Assembly: GCA_005768725.1 (NCBI GenBank)
Contig: VAFM01000001.1
Location: forward strand, 1-64,000
Length of the DNA stretch: 64,000 nt
From: Blastochloris viridis
Lineage (GTDB): Bacteria; Pseudomonadota; Alphaproteobacteria; UBA2136; UBA6156
Direction: 5' to 3'
The notes beneath the pieces were generated by a model. That model did not search any database. It was not told the origin of the DNA and saw only the letters and a program-made list of their open reading frames with translations. Shown piece after piece: positions 47,056 to 56,116 of this stretch. Numbering within the stretch: the first letter of the stretch is position 1; every line of letters begins with the position of its first letter. Made by a program: the position numbers and the translations under genes.

Positions 47056-47286
47056 ATGGAACCCAACATCACTCACACCCTACCCAACACTGGGTTCCTG
47101 CGGCTTAAGGACGTTATGAAGTTCATCCCGGTGAGCCGGGCCACCATTTACCGAAAAATGGAAGAAGGAAAGTTCCCCCAGGCCTACCGGCTTGGTTCCA
47201 ACACCACGGCATGGCGGGCGGAGGATATTCAGGCCTACATTCAGCAGGTTGTGAACGGTCAGGGTCAGGGGGCAATCATGACCTAA
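47056..47286 (+). CDS. AlpA-family transcriptional regulator
   Basis: A 76-residue winged-helix protein: LRLKDVMKFIPVSRATIYRK, then GKFPQAYRLGSNTTAWRAED. AGGAGG lies five bases before the ATG. AlpA-type proteins activate integrase or replication genes in P4-like elements. Confidence 0.88.
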   Translation: MEPNITHTLPNTGFLRLKDVMKFIPVSRATIYRKMEEGKFPQAYRLGSNTTAWRAEDIQAYIQQVVNGQGQGAIMT

Positions 47287-47371
47287 CCTGTTCTCTCTCC
47301 CATCTAAACAAAAACCCGCGTTGATACAGCGGGTTGTAAATCCCAACTCTTGAAAAGAAGGACTCATCCAT

Positions 47372-49762
47372 ATGGATAGCACAAACGCGCACATTGCGCA
47401 AACCCCTGACGAACAACAAAGTCATGAACAACGCATTGAAGCTGCAGTAGAAAGCTACTTTGCGGCGGGCTTTAAATGTTTCCCTTTGCGGGAACGCGAA
47501 AAGACACCGGCAACACCACATGGCTTCAAAAATGCCGCCAGCAGTATGGAAGAATACCGGGCCTTGGTAGGCAACCGCCTGAACTTGAACACAGCTATTG
47601 CCACTGGCGAGGCCAGCGGTATGTGGGTATTGGATATTGATGGCCCTGAAGGGGAAGCAATACTGGCTGCCCTGGAAGCTGAACATGGCCCTTTGACCCC
47701 CGCGGCGTGGCAAACTACTGGCAAAGGGCGGCATTTACTCTTTCGGTACTCTACCGGAAAAATTGCCAACCGGGCTGGTGTGCGGCCAGGTTTAGATGTG
47801 CGTGGTGATGGTGGCTACATTGTGGCTGCGCCCAGTATTCACCCCAACGGCCATGCTTATGAGATGTATGGTGACATTACCGCCCTTTTGCCTGCACCCG
47901 ATTGGCTGGTGGAATTGGTGACAGCACCCAAAGTGACTAACCAGACCGAGCCAGCCCTGCCGCTCTCCAAACTAAAGGAATGGAGCGCTACTGATATTGT
48001 GAACATGCTTGCCAGCCTTGACCCCAGCCTGGGGTATGATGAGTGGTTGCATGTCGGGATGTCATTGCATGCTGGTGGCTGGCCCTTGGCGTTTTGGGAA
48101 GAATGGAGCCGCCCAGGTAGCAACTATCAAAAAGGGGAATGCGCCAAACACTGGAAGTCATTTTCCGAAAAGCCTGGCGGTATCACCATGGGCACTTTGG
48201 TGCGTATGGCCCAACAAACTGGCTGGGGACGGCAGATTGATATGACACCTATTGCAGGTCATCCGGCTGAAGCCCTGTTGCGGAGTTTGGAAAATGTAGG
48301 GATTGTGGCGACACCGGCGACTTTGGCGACACTTCAGCCCATCCCTCTGCGCCCTGACCAGGAGACGGAAACCCCCTTCCCAGTAGAGGCATTGGGCGTA
48401 CTAGCCCCAGCGGCTAAAGCTATTGCGGATGTGGTGCAGGCACCATTGGCCATGTGTGGGCAATCGGTGTTGGCAGCAGCGACGCTAGCCGTTCAGGGCT
48501 ATGCTGACTTGCAGATGCCCCATGGCCAGGTGAGACCTATCAGCAATTTCTACCTCACCCTTGCAGTATCAGGCGACCGCAAAACCGCCTGCGATAACTT
48601 GGCGCTGAAGGCAGTGAGGGCATTTGAAGAAAATGCCTACGCCGCCTACCGCATTGAGGAGAAGCGACACCAGGCTGAACTCAAAGCCCATAAGGCTGGC
48701 CTGGTGACAGGTGGCCGGAAAAAGGGAGTTGACCTGGAAGCTATCCTGACCAACCCCGAACCGGAGGCGCCACTTTCCCCCATGCGGATTTGCCAGGAGC
48801 CAACCTTTGAAGGGTTGTGCAGGCTGCTGCGCCAGGGCACCCCCAGCATGGGTATCTTTAGTGATGAAGGTGGGCAGTTTTTGGGAGGCTACGGCATGGC
48901 CGACGAGAACCGGGTGAGGACGATTGCTAACCTTTCCGCATTTTGGGATGGCAGCCCTATCACCAGGGTGCGCAAGGAAGAAGGTAGCCATATTCTGTAC
49001 GGTAAGCGGGTATCCATGCACCTGATGCTGCAGCCATTGGTGGCAGCGATGTTGCTGGATAATGAACTCATCCGTGCCCAGGGGGTTCTGGGGCGCTGCC
49101 TGTTGGCGTGCCCTACCAGCTTGGCCGGCACCCGGATGTATCGTGCTGCCGACCCAAGCAGCTTATTAGCGCTGGAAGAATACCACGCCCTTATCACCAA
49201 GTTGATGGAAGCCCCGTTTGTAATGAAGGAGGGGCAGCGTAACGAACTGGAGCCCCGCCCGCTGCAGGTGCCGAAAGACTTGGTGCCAGTATGGGTGGCC
49301 TTTCACGATGAAGTGGAGAGCCAGGTTGGGTTGGATGGCAATTATGAGGTGGTATCCACCCTGGCATGCAAAATGGCCGAACACGCCCTGCGCATTGCCG
49401 GGGTGTTGACCCTGGTGCATGACATCAATGCTATTCAGGTCACCGAAGAGGCCTTGCAAGGTGGTGTGAACTTGGCCCGCTACTACCTGCAAGAAGCCCT
49501 GCGTTTTAACCGCCAGGGCACCCTGAATGTGTTGGTACTGCAGGCTGAAAAGCTGTGGAAGTGGATTGATGCCCACTGGGAGGAGAAAACCATCACCTTG
49601 CGTGACGTGTGCCGGGGTGCTGTACCGCATAACATCCGCCCGCGGGTGAAGGCCTTGGCCGTGCTGCAGGTGCTGGAAGACCACCACTACCTTGAGCCGG
49701 TTGAAAAAGACCCCCGCACCGGCAAACGCAAGGGAGAAAAATGGTATATTAACCGGCCTTAA
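47372..49762 (+). CDS. Prim-pol / DUF3987 replication protein
   Basis: A 796-residue protein. Residues about 15-190 form a bifunctional primase-polymerase domain: LDIDG near residue 87 (metal Asp pair) and VRGDGGYIVAAPS. A PriCT-2 segment follows (GYDEWLHVGMSLH, residues about 222-290). The rest matches DUF3987, a helicase-like region found in mobile-element replicases; a clear Walker A is not obvious (SGDRKTACDNL at the place). It likely initiates replication of the excised element. Confidence 0.85.
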   Translation: MDSTNAHIAQTPDEQQSHEQRIEAAVESYFAAGFKCFPLREREKTPATPHGFKNAASSMEEYRALVGNRLNLNTAIATGEASGMWVLDIDGPEGEAILAALEAEHGPLTPAAWQTTGKGRHLLFRYSTGKIANRAGVRPGLDVRGDGGYIVAAPSIHPNGHAYEMYGDITALLPAPDWLVELVTAPKVTNQTEPALPLSKLKEWSATDIVNMLASLDPSLGYDEWLHVGMSLHAGGWPLAFWEEWSRPGSNYQKGECAKHWKSFSEKPGGITMGTLVRMAQQTGWGRQIDMTPIAGHPAEALLRSLENVGIVATPATLATLQPIPLRPDQETETPFPVEALGVLAPAAKAIADVVQAPLAMCGQSVLAAATLAVQGYADLQMPHGQVRPISNFYLTLAVSGDRKTACDNLALKAVRAFEENAYAAYRIEEKRHQAELKAHKAGLVTGGRKKGVDLEAILTNPEPEAPLSPMRICQEPTFEGLCRLLRQGTPSMGIFSDEGGQFLGGYGMADENRVRTIANLSAFWDGSPITRVRKEEGSHILYGKRVSMHLMLQPLVAAMLLDNELIRAQGVLGRCLLACPTSLAGTRMYRAADPSSLLALEEYHALITKLMEAPFVMKEGQRNELEPRPLQVPKDLVPVWVAFHDEVESQVGLDGNYEVVSTLACKMAEHALRIAGVLTLVHDINAIQVTEEALQGGVNLARYYLQEALRFNRQGTLNVLVLQAEKLWKWIDAHWEEKTITLRDVCRGAVPHNIRPRVKALAVLQVLEDHHYLEPVEKDPRTGKRKGEKWYINRP

Positions 49763-49860
49763 ACGTCGCCGGTGTCGCCATTGTCGCCAACCCCTGCAGG
49801 CTTAAAATCTGCGGGGGGAATAAAAATAGGATTGTTTATTTGATATATTCAAAAATATGG

Positions 49861-50103
49861 CTACTTTGTCGCACAGATTTGAATTTCTGAACCTTTATCC
49901 CTCTGGCGCATAAAATCAGCAATAGCCACCGCAGGTACCACCGGGTGGCAGTTGCGTTTGATTTGCACCCAGGGCAAGGCGCCGGTTCCCAGCAGATGGA
50001 GTAGTTCAGCCATGCCAACGCCCAGCAGTGTGCAAGCGGTGCGGTAGGAGTAATAAATCTCCCCCTTGAATCGCGTTTTGAGCAGGTTTTTAGGCATGGG
50101 CAT
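49861..50103 (-). CDS. Small unknown protein of element B
   Basis: An 80-residue protein on the opposite strand. It contains a helix-turn-helix-like part (YSYRTACTLLGVGMAELLHL) and reads like a small site-binding protein. A second ATG at 50097 is possible. Function unknown. Confidence 0.55.
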   Translation of the reverse strand: MPMPKNLLKTRFKGEIYYSYRTACTLLGVGMAELLHLLGTGALPWVQIKRNCHPVVPAVAIADFMRQRDKGSEIQICATK

Positions 50104-50150
50104 AGATAAAGGCTAGCAGTAAAAACCGGCGCTTTAAAGGCGTTTTTGGA

Positions 50151-50179
50151 TTGACCTGGACGTCATGAAACAATATGTT
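50151..50179 (+). promoter_or_regulatory. Promoter of the second structured RNA
   Basis: TTGACC at 50151, a 17-base spacer and TATGTT at 50174 place transcription start just before the conserved RNA fold. Confidence 0.55.
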
Positions 50180-50210
50180 ACAGGTGCTGCGGTAAAAAGC
50201 CGCAGTGGGG

Positions 50211-50364
50211 CCTTCAATCCCCTCATGTACGGCAAAAGCACATGCCGTGACCATTGTGCTGCCTTCCGACTGCGGTTGGGGAGGCGGCAAATACAACAGC
50301 GCAAGCGAATAGTCGCGCCGTTTACATGACGGATTGAACTCCCCGGCCACCATTAAGGTGGCCG
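50211..50364 (+). ncRNA. Structured RNA, C4-antisense-like, copy 2
   Basis: It matches copy 1 (23761-23930) in the blocks tgccgtgacca, gtgctgccttccgac, ggttggggaggcggc and aactccccggccacca. The long-range arms are ttcaatcc / ggattgaa and tcatgta / tacatga, different in sequence from copy 1 but again complementary. The 3' hairpin is ggccac / gtggcc, and the ribosome site of the next gene follows. Confidence 0.6.
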
Positions 50365-50387
50365 TTCCATTAACGGGGAGGATGGCC

Positions 50388-50984
50388 ATGCTTGACTTAC
50401 GCTACTTTGAACTTTCAACATTCCACCGCCGGGTGCTGTGGGTAGCGGCGGGTGTAATTGGCACCTTCCAAACCATTAGTATTTTTACCGACCCAGAACG
50501 CCACCTGAATGGCATAGACTGGATTTTGGCTTATGTGGTGGTGGCTGGATTGGTGATTGCGGCAACCTACAAACCAAAAGGTATCACAAGCGGAGCGCAC
50601 GATGTTCAATCGGTATTACAGGCTGTAAAAAGTGAGGGGGTAAAAATCCCAGAAAATGCTGCCTATGCCAGTATAGGCCGTGAAGTTGTGGAGGATGTGC
50701 TAGCCTATGTTGTGAAAAACAAGAGCGAAGTTCTTGGAACCCTGCAACAGCCCAACATGAGCCTTGAGCGCATGGCCGTTTGTATGATGTATGGGGCGGC
50801 ATCACACTGGCTGGCTTCAGGCCGCTACCATACTTACCGAGGCATATTAAACAGCCAAGGTAAATTTTTGCATGAGTTTGCTAACCACCTGTTAGACCGG
50901 CGTGTGGCCTTGCAGGAAATGAACCAAGCCCAGCGTGTTGCCGAGATGCAAAGCCTACGCGCAGCCATTAAAGAGGTAGGATAA
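50388..50984 (+). CDS. Membrane-anchored unknown protein of element B
   Basis: A 198-residue protein with two N-terminal membrane segments (residues about 14-35 and 47-60) and a soluble helical C-terminus. I used ATG 50388, six bases after GGGGAGG; ATG 50382 lies too close to it. No family is recognised. It follows the structured RNA directly, so the RNA may control it. Confidence 0.6.
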   Translation: MLDLRYFELSTFHRRVLWVAAGVIGTFQTISIFTDPERHLNGIDWILAYVVVAGLVIAATYKPKGITSGAHDVQSVLQAVKSEGVKIPENAAYASIGREVVEDVLAYVVKNKSEVLGTLQQPNMSLERMAVCMMYGAASHWLASGRYHTYRGILNSQGKFLHEFANHLLDRRVALQEMNQAQRVAEMQSLRAAIKEVG

Positions 50985-50986
50985 CC

Positions 50987-51376
50987 ATGAACGCCCAGGC
51001 CCAGCATCATTTTTTAGAAGCCTACTGCCGTTGCATGAACACCTTGGATATAGCGCCCTTGGCAGCCGTGTTGCACCCCAACTTTACGTATGCTGCACAA
51101 ACGGTGGCTGAAGAACTAACCCCATGTGCTACTTTCCTGGATTACATGGATGGCAAATTGGAAACTCTACGCAAAAACAAACAAACTTTACCCGTGTGGG
51201 CGGAGTTATGCGCCCCCGGTGAAGAACGCCCCTATGCCTTGCTGGCCCAGGGCAATAAAGACAACGTGGTGGCCGTGGTGTTTGCTAAAGAGAAAGACGG
51301 CCTGCTGCTGCGCCTAGATTTATGCATTGTGCCGCCGCCGCAAAACTTTGCACGCACAGGGGTTTATCCTAACTAA
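50987..51376 (+). CDS. NTF2-like small protein
   Basis: A 129-residue protein with a SnoaL/NTF2-like rhythm (HHFLEAYCRCMNTLDIAPLA and VLHPNFTYAAQT, then a beta-rich second half). It starts two bases after the preceding stop, so the pair is likely co-translated. Function unknown. Confidence 0.5.
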   Translation: MNAQAQHHFLEAYCRCMNTLDIAPLAAVLHPNFTYAAQTVAEELTPCATFLDYMDGKLETLRKNKQTLPVWAELCAPGEERPYALLAQGNKDNVVAVVFAKEKDGLLLRLDLCIVPPPQNFARTGVYPN

Positions 51377-51427
51377 AAACAAGCGGAAGCCTTGCATAAA
51401 AACCGCATAAGTTTATAGTAATGCCCT

Positions 51428-54400
51428 ATGAAGCAAAAGCCACTTTTCAGCGCAAAAGTTATAAGTAAAGCGCTGGGAAGTGCGTCAAGGGTTATTCCGT
51501 CTGAACATCTTGCAATCATTGAGGATTGGCAAAAGAAGACTGAATTTGGTGGAAAAGAAACCAACTTAGATGGGCCTTTTCTCTCGGAATTTGTAATTCC
51601 GTTACTTGGATACAAAGGGGTTCATGGTTCAGGTGCCTGGACAATTGAAAAAAACCGACCCGTTGGTAGCGGTAATGTGGATGTTGCTATTGGGAAATTC
51701 ACCAAGGGTGGGGCTGGCGACATAGTAGCCCCATTTGAACTTAAAGGCCCGAAGACCAAAGATTTGGATGCCATTATGGCGGGCCGTAATAAAACCCCGG
51801 TGCAGCAGGCGTGGGAATATGCCATGGATGCTAAAGGTGCCCAGTGGGTGTTGGTATCCAATATGTTGGAAATCCGGCTTTATGCCGTGGGCTATGGCCG
51901 GCAGGCATATGAGGTATTTTTTCTGAAAGACCTTCACAAGCCTTTAGAGTATGCCAGATTTTGCCTACTGCTAAGTGCCAAGGCCTTATTGGAAGGCAGC
52001 GCCGCTGACCTGCTGAAAAAGAGTGAATTGGCTGACAAAGATATTACCAATCGCTTATACCGTGATTATAAAACCTTGCGGGCTGACCTTATCCAAGGGC
52101 TGCAAGAACATAACCCCACTCTGGGAGCTGAAGATGCCATTCAGTTTGCACAAACTATTCTAGACCGCGTGTTATTTATTGCGTTTGCCGAGGATACACG
52201 CCTGTTGCCAGAGCGCTCCCTGGCCGATGCCTTTGAAGCCGAAGATGACTACGCCAAAATGACGGTGTGGGAACGGTTTGCTGCCTTGTTTAACTGGGTA
52301 GATAAAGGTTTTCCTAAGCGCAAAATCCCTCCATATAATGGCGGCCTTTTTAAGCAAAACAAAGCTATTGATAAGCTGAATGTGCCGGACAGTCTGTGTG
52401 AAGGCTTCAAAAAACTGGGGGAATACGACTTTTCCAGTGAAATCAGCGTCAACATTCTGGGGCATATTTTTGAACAATCTATTACCGACCTTGAAGAAAT
52501 CAAGGCTCGCCTGAACAATGCCGACTACGATGCCAAAAAAGGTAAGCGTAAAAAAGACGGCGTGTTTTACACACCCGACTACATCACGCGGTATATTGTA
52601 GAGCAGGCCGTTGGAGGCTGGTTAGATGGGCGCCGCAGAGAACTTGGCTTTTATGATTTACCAAAGCTAGACCCTGCTAAGGATTATCCCACCATGCACA
52701 CTGGCAAAGGGAAAAAGGGCAAGGTGACGGTCACATTAACCCCAAAAGCAAAAAAACACTTGGCATATTGGAAAGATTATAAGAACGCACTGGCCGGCAT
52801 TAAGGTGCTTGACCCTGCCTGTGGTTCTGGCGCTTTTTTGGTGCAAACGTTTGACTACCTGCTGGAAGAAGGACTGCGCGTAAACACAGAAATCCAGCGG
52901 TTGCAGGGTGGTATTATTGATATTTTTGAGCGCTTGGATACCTCAATTCTTAAAAATAACCTGTATGGTGTAGACCTGAACCCCGAGTCAGTGGAAATCA
53001 CCAAATTAAGCCTATGGCTGAAAACCGCCAGCAGCCAAGAAAAGCTGACTTATTTGGATGACAACATCAAGTGCGGAAACAGTATTGTGGCCGACATGGC
53101 CGTGCAGCCTAGCGCTTTTGATTGGAACCAGCAGTTTGCCAACATTGTGCAAGCGGGCGGCTTTGATGTGGTGGTGGGTAACCCACCCTATGTGCGACAA
53201 GAACTGTTTAAGAGTGACAAACCCTACCTTCAAAAACACTACACCACCTACCATGGTGTGGCTGACTTATTTGCGTATTTTTATGAAAAAGGCATCAACT
53301 TACTAAAGCCCAACGGCCTGCTGGGGTATATTAGTTCCAGCACCTTTTTTAAAACCAGCAGTGGGCAGCGCCTGCGCGAACTCCTTTCTCAAAAGGTTAC
53401 ACTTCATCGGTTGATTGACTTTGGCGACCGGCAAGTATTTGAAGGTGCGACCACCTACCCAACAATTGTTATTTTACAAAAAGCCAAGCCTGCCAAAGGG
53501 CATGAAATTGCCTTCACCACGGTGACGGATGATGTGGTGAATTTTGCTACCCTGGAAGAACACGCGGCCACCATGCCTCAAAGCAACTTAGGTTCATCTA
53601 GCTGGCAGCTTGAAAACGTAACCGTAGCCAATGTTCGCAAGAAGGCGATAGGTAAGCATCCCAATTTATCAAAAGTATATGGTAGCCCCCTGTATGGCAT
53701 CAAAACAGGTTGCAACGATGCCTTCATTATTGACCAGGCTACGCGTGAAAAACTTGTGAAAGCTGACCCTGCAGCTGCCGGCTTGATTAAGCCATTTTTA
53801 GAGGGGCAAGATTTTAAACCTTGGCATACTGAACCCCGTGGCCTCTATATTATATTCACGCACAGAGGGGTGAGTATTGATAAATATCCGTCAATCAAAG
53901 CCCATCTTTTGCAATATCGTGACAGTTTGGAACCCAAGCCAGAGGGGTGGGATGATGTTGACGCCAATAAAGGAAAAGAATGGCTAGGACGCAAAGCTGG
54001 AACCTATAAGTGGTATGAAATCCAAGATACCGTTGCCTACAGTAAATCTTTTGAAGGGCCAAAAATAGTTTACGGTCACTTTTCAGTGACCCCTCTGTTT
54101 TCTATGGATGCACAGGGTTTTTACTCTAACGATAAGAGCTACATCATACCCAATGCCGACTGGTTTTTGTTGGCACTTTTGAACTCATCCACCATGTGGT
54201 TTTTGATACGCGGCATGTCACCACCTGTGCGCGGTGGATTTTACGAGTGCCGCATCCAGTATATGGAGACCTTGCCAATCCCCAAAGCCACCAAAGAGCA
54301 AAAGGCGGCGTTGGGCGCATTGGCGCAGCAATGCCAACAAGCTGCTGAAGCCCGCTACATGGCCCAGCAAGAGGTTTTGAAACGCATCCCCGACCTTGCC

Positions 54401-54667
54401 CCAAACCCAGCCACCGCAAAACTAACTGGCAAGCTGCAGGCGTGGTGGGAGTTGGATTTTGCCGCCTTCAGCAAAGAGGTGGAAAAAACCTTCAGGCAAG
54501 CTATTCCTCTAAAACAACGCAACGAATGGGAAGCCTACTTGGCCGACCACCGCAAACAAGTGGGCAACCTGGCCCACCGCATTTCCCAGTTAGAGCAAGA
54601 AATCAATCAACAGGTTTACACACTCTTTGGCCTGACGGCGGATGATGTAGCTGTGGTCGAGGCTTAA
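51428..54667 (+). CDS. Type IIG restriction-modification enzyme
   Basis: A 1079-residue fusion. The N-terminal nuclease shows the PD-(D/E)xK pattern (NVDVAIG, then PFELKGP near residue 103). The methyltransferase has LDPACGSGAF (motif I, residue 461) and VVGNPPYVRQ (motif IV, residue 584), the N6-adenine class. The C-terminal third resembles target-recognition domains (TaqI/Eco57I type) ending in a helical tail. One protein cuts and methylates, so no partner gene is needed. It is the main visible defence cargo of element B. Confidence 0.88.
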   Translation: MKQKPLFSAKVISKALGSASRVIPSEHLAIIEDWQKKTEFGGKETNLDGPFLSEFVIPLLGYKGVHGSGAWTIEKNRPVGSGNVDVAIGKFTKGGAGDIVAPFELKGPKTKDLDAIMAGRNKTPVQQAWEYAMDAKGAQWVLVSNMLEIRLYAVGYGRQAYEVFFLKDLHKPLEYARFCLLLSAKALLEGSAADLLKKSELADKDITNRLYRDYKTLRADLIQGLQEHNPTLGAEDAIQFAQTILDRVLFIAFAEDTRLLPERSLADAFEAEDDYAKMTVWERFAALFNWVDKGFPKRKIPPYNGGLFKQNKAIDKLNVPDSLCEGFKKLGEYDFSSEISVNILGHIFEQSITDLEEIKARLNNADYDAKKGKRKKDGVFYTPDYITRYIVEQAVGGWLDGRRRELGFYDLPKLDPAKDYPTMHTGKGKKGKVTVTLTPKAKKHLAYWKDYKNALAGIKVLDPACGSGAFLVQTFDYLLEEGLRVNTEIQRLQGGIIDIFERLDTSILKNNLYGVDLNPESVEITKLSLWLKTASSQEKLTYLDDNIKCGNSIVADMAVQPSAFDWNQQFANIVQAGGFDVVVGNPPYVRQELFKSDKPYLQKHYTTYHGVADLFAYFYEKGINLLKPNGLLGYISSSTFFKTSSGQRLRELLSQKVTLHRLIDFGDRQVFEGATTYPTIVILQKAKPAKGHEIAFTTVTDDVVNFATLEEHAATMPQSNLGSSSWQLENVTVANVRKKAIGKHPNLSKVYGSPLYGIKTGCNDAFIIDQATREKLVKADPAAAGLIKPFLEGQDFKPWHTEPRGLYIIFTHRGVSIDKYPSIKAHLLQYRDSLEPKPEGWDDVDANKGKEWLGRKAGTYKWYEIQDTVAYSKSFEGPKIVYGHFSVTPLFSMDAQGFYSNDKSYIIPNADWFLLALLNSSTMWFLIRGMSPPVRGGFYECRIQYMETLPIPKATKEQKAALGALAQQCQQAAEARYMAQQEVLKRIPDLAPNPATAKLTGKLQAWWELDFAAFSKEVEKTFRQAIPLKQRNEWEAYLADHRKQVGNLAHRISQLEQEINQQVYTLFGLTADDVAVVEA

Positions 54668-54669
54668 CA

Positions 54670-55238
54670 ATGTTTTATAAAAAGGTTTCAGATTTTATTC
54701 TATTCAAATTAAGAGAATTAGCATTTATAGATATTTAGACAAATCTGAACTAAGCGAGCGTCATCCTGATTTTAAAGAACTTGATGGTTTTGAATGTGTT
54801 GCGAGATGGTCAAAACACGCTAGATTTAGACACCCCTCGGCAAGAAAAGTTTATAGCTCGTCTTACGGTATTATCGGCCATGCTTGGAATATTGGTAAAC
54901 ACAACGGTCATGTTCATGATAATAACATTCCATGCCCAGTCAAAGAGGGGGCAAATAAATACGAAAAATATCTGCTTAAAACCTATCAAATCCCTCAAGC
55001 AATATCTACGGACTTCAGAATGAGAGCCATTGATATTTATGCTACAGTTCTCTACGATAATAAAGAGGTGCCAATTGCGGTTTTAGTCTGTGAAAGTCAG
55101 AAAAAAGGCCAAGTGGTGCCCACTGATATTGATAAACTTTTTGACGTTAATGAATGCAGTAGAGTAACGTCAATTTTAGAGAAGTTTAAGCCGACTGGCT
55201 TACCTTCTAAAGGCTATGCACAAACGATGGGGTTTTGA
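54670..55238 (+). pseudogene. Frameshifted partner of the Panacea antitoxin
   Basis: A start ATG at 54670 reads MFYKKVSDFILFKLREL and stops at 54738. A second frame is open from 54681 to 55238 and encodes about 185 residues that look like one domain (GFECVARWSKHARFRHPSAR, YGIIGHAWNIG, YATVLYDNKEVPIAVLVC), weakly GAF-like. One base lost or a -1 frameshift in the first 70 bases would join them. It precedes the Panacea gene by one base (TGATATG), the place of a toxin. It is either an inactive toxin or one made by frameshifting. Confidence 0.6.
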
Positions 55239-55239
55239 T

Positions 55240-55719
55240 ATGGACACACTCCGCGATATCGTAAGCTACCTCTGCCTGACTTATCCACATAAGTCAGAAC
55301 TTTCTTTGGCGCGCTTAACCAAAATGGTTTACTTAGCTGATTGGAAAACAGCAATTAACCAAGAACGTCAACTAACTAATATCGCATGGTATTTCAATCA
55401 TTATGGCCCATATGTTGATGATGTTGAAAATATTATTGTGGCAGATAATGAGTTTAACATCAGGAATACCACTACCCCCTACGGAACAAAAAAGAATTTA
55501 GTTGAGGCAAAAGCTACCGCCTCATACGAAATATCAGACAATGTAAAAACCGTTCTTGATGAAGTAATTGAAAAATCTTCCAAATTATATTGGAATGACT
55601 TTATTAGGTTGGTGTATTCCACCTATCCTATCCGAACCCAGCCACGCTATTCTAATCTAGATTTACCCTCACTTGCCGCGAAATATAAGGCTTTTGAACG
55701 TTCTTCATCTCATATGTAG
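55240..55719 (+). CDS. Panacea-domain (SocA/DUF4065) antitoxin
   Basis: A 159-residue protein. The core LTKMVYLADWKTAINQERQ and LTNIAWYFNHYGPYVDDVEN is the Panacea (DUF4065/SocA) domain. These proteins neutralise very different toxins encoded next to them. The ATG at 55240 follows the partner stop by one base, indicating coupled translation. Confidence 0.85.
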   Translation: MDTLRDIVSYLCLTYPHKSELSLARLTKMVYLADWKTAINQERQLTNIAWYFNHYGPYVDDVENIIVADNEFNIRNTTTPYGTKKNLVEAKATASYEISDNVKTVLDEVIEKSSKLYWNDFIRLVYSTYPIRTQPRYSNLDLPSLAAKYKAFERSSSHM

Positions 55720-55801
55720 TCACCCCCTAGATTTGTCTTGCAATTCATGAAAGTAATACTATAATATTACTATATGGCAATAATGAAGCAAAACTAATAC
55801 A

Positions 55802-56116
55802 ATGGTATCGCTTTTAACTCTAGCTAAAGCCCAGGAAATTCTGGCTAAACGCCTGCGTGGGCATAGGGTTGCCCAGGGGTTAACCCAGGCTGGGTTAGCC
55901 AAGCGGTCAGGGGTGAGCCTGGCTACCCTGCGCAAGTTTGAGCAGCAGGGGGTTATCAGCCTGGAAAGCTACCTGAAGTTGGCCTTGGCGCTGGGGCTGC
56001 TGGATAAGGTAGCCGAAGCTGTGGCGCCGGCCCCGCCAGCCTATAAATCCATTGAAGAAGTATTGGATGTCACCGAGAAGCCCAAGCGCATCCGCAAAAC
56101 AGGGTGGCGCTCATGA
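55802..56116 (+). CDS. hipB: HipB-like antitoxin and repressor
   Basis: A 104-residue protein with an XRE helix-turn-helix (RVAQGLTQAGLAKRSGVS) and a basic C-terminal tail. It overlaps hipA by four bases (ATGA). It should bind the promoter and restrain the kinase. Confidence 0.85.
   Translation: MVSLLTLAKAQEILAKRLRGHRVAQGLTQAGLAKRSGVSLATLRKFEQQGVISLESYLKLALALGLLDKVAEAVAPAPPAYKSIEEVLDVTEKPKRIRKTGWRS

Noticed and set aside
54781..55023. Separate 80-residue gene upstream of the Panacea gene
   Set aside because: It lies in a different frame from the conserved partner protein, which is open through the same stretch.
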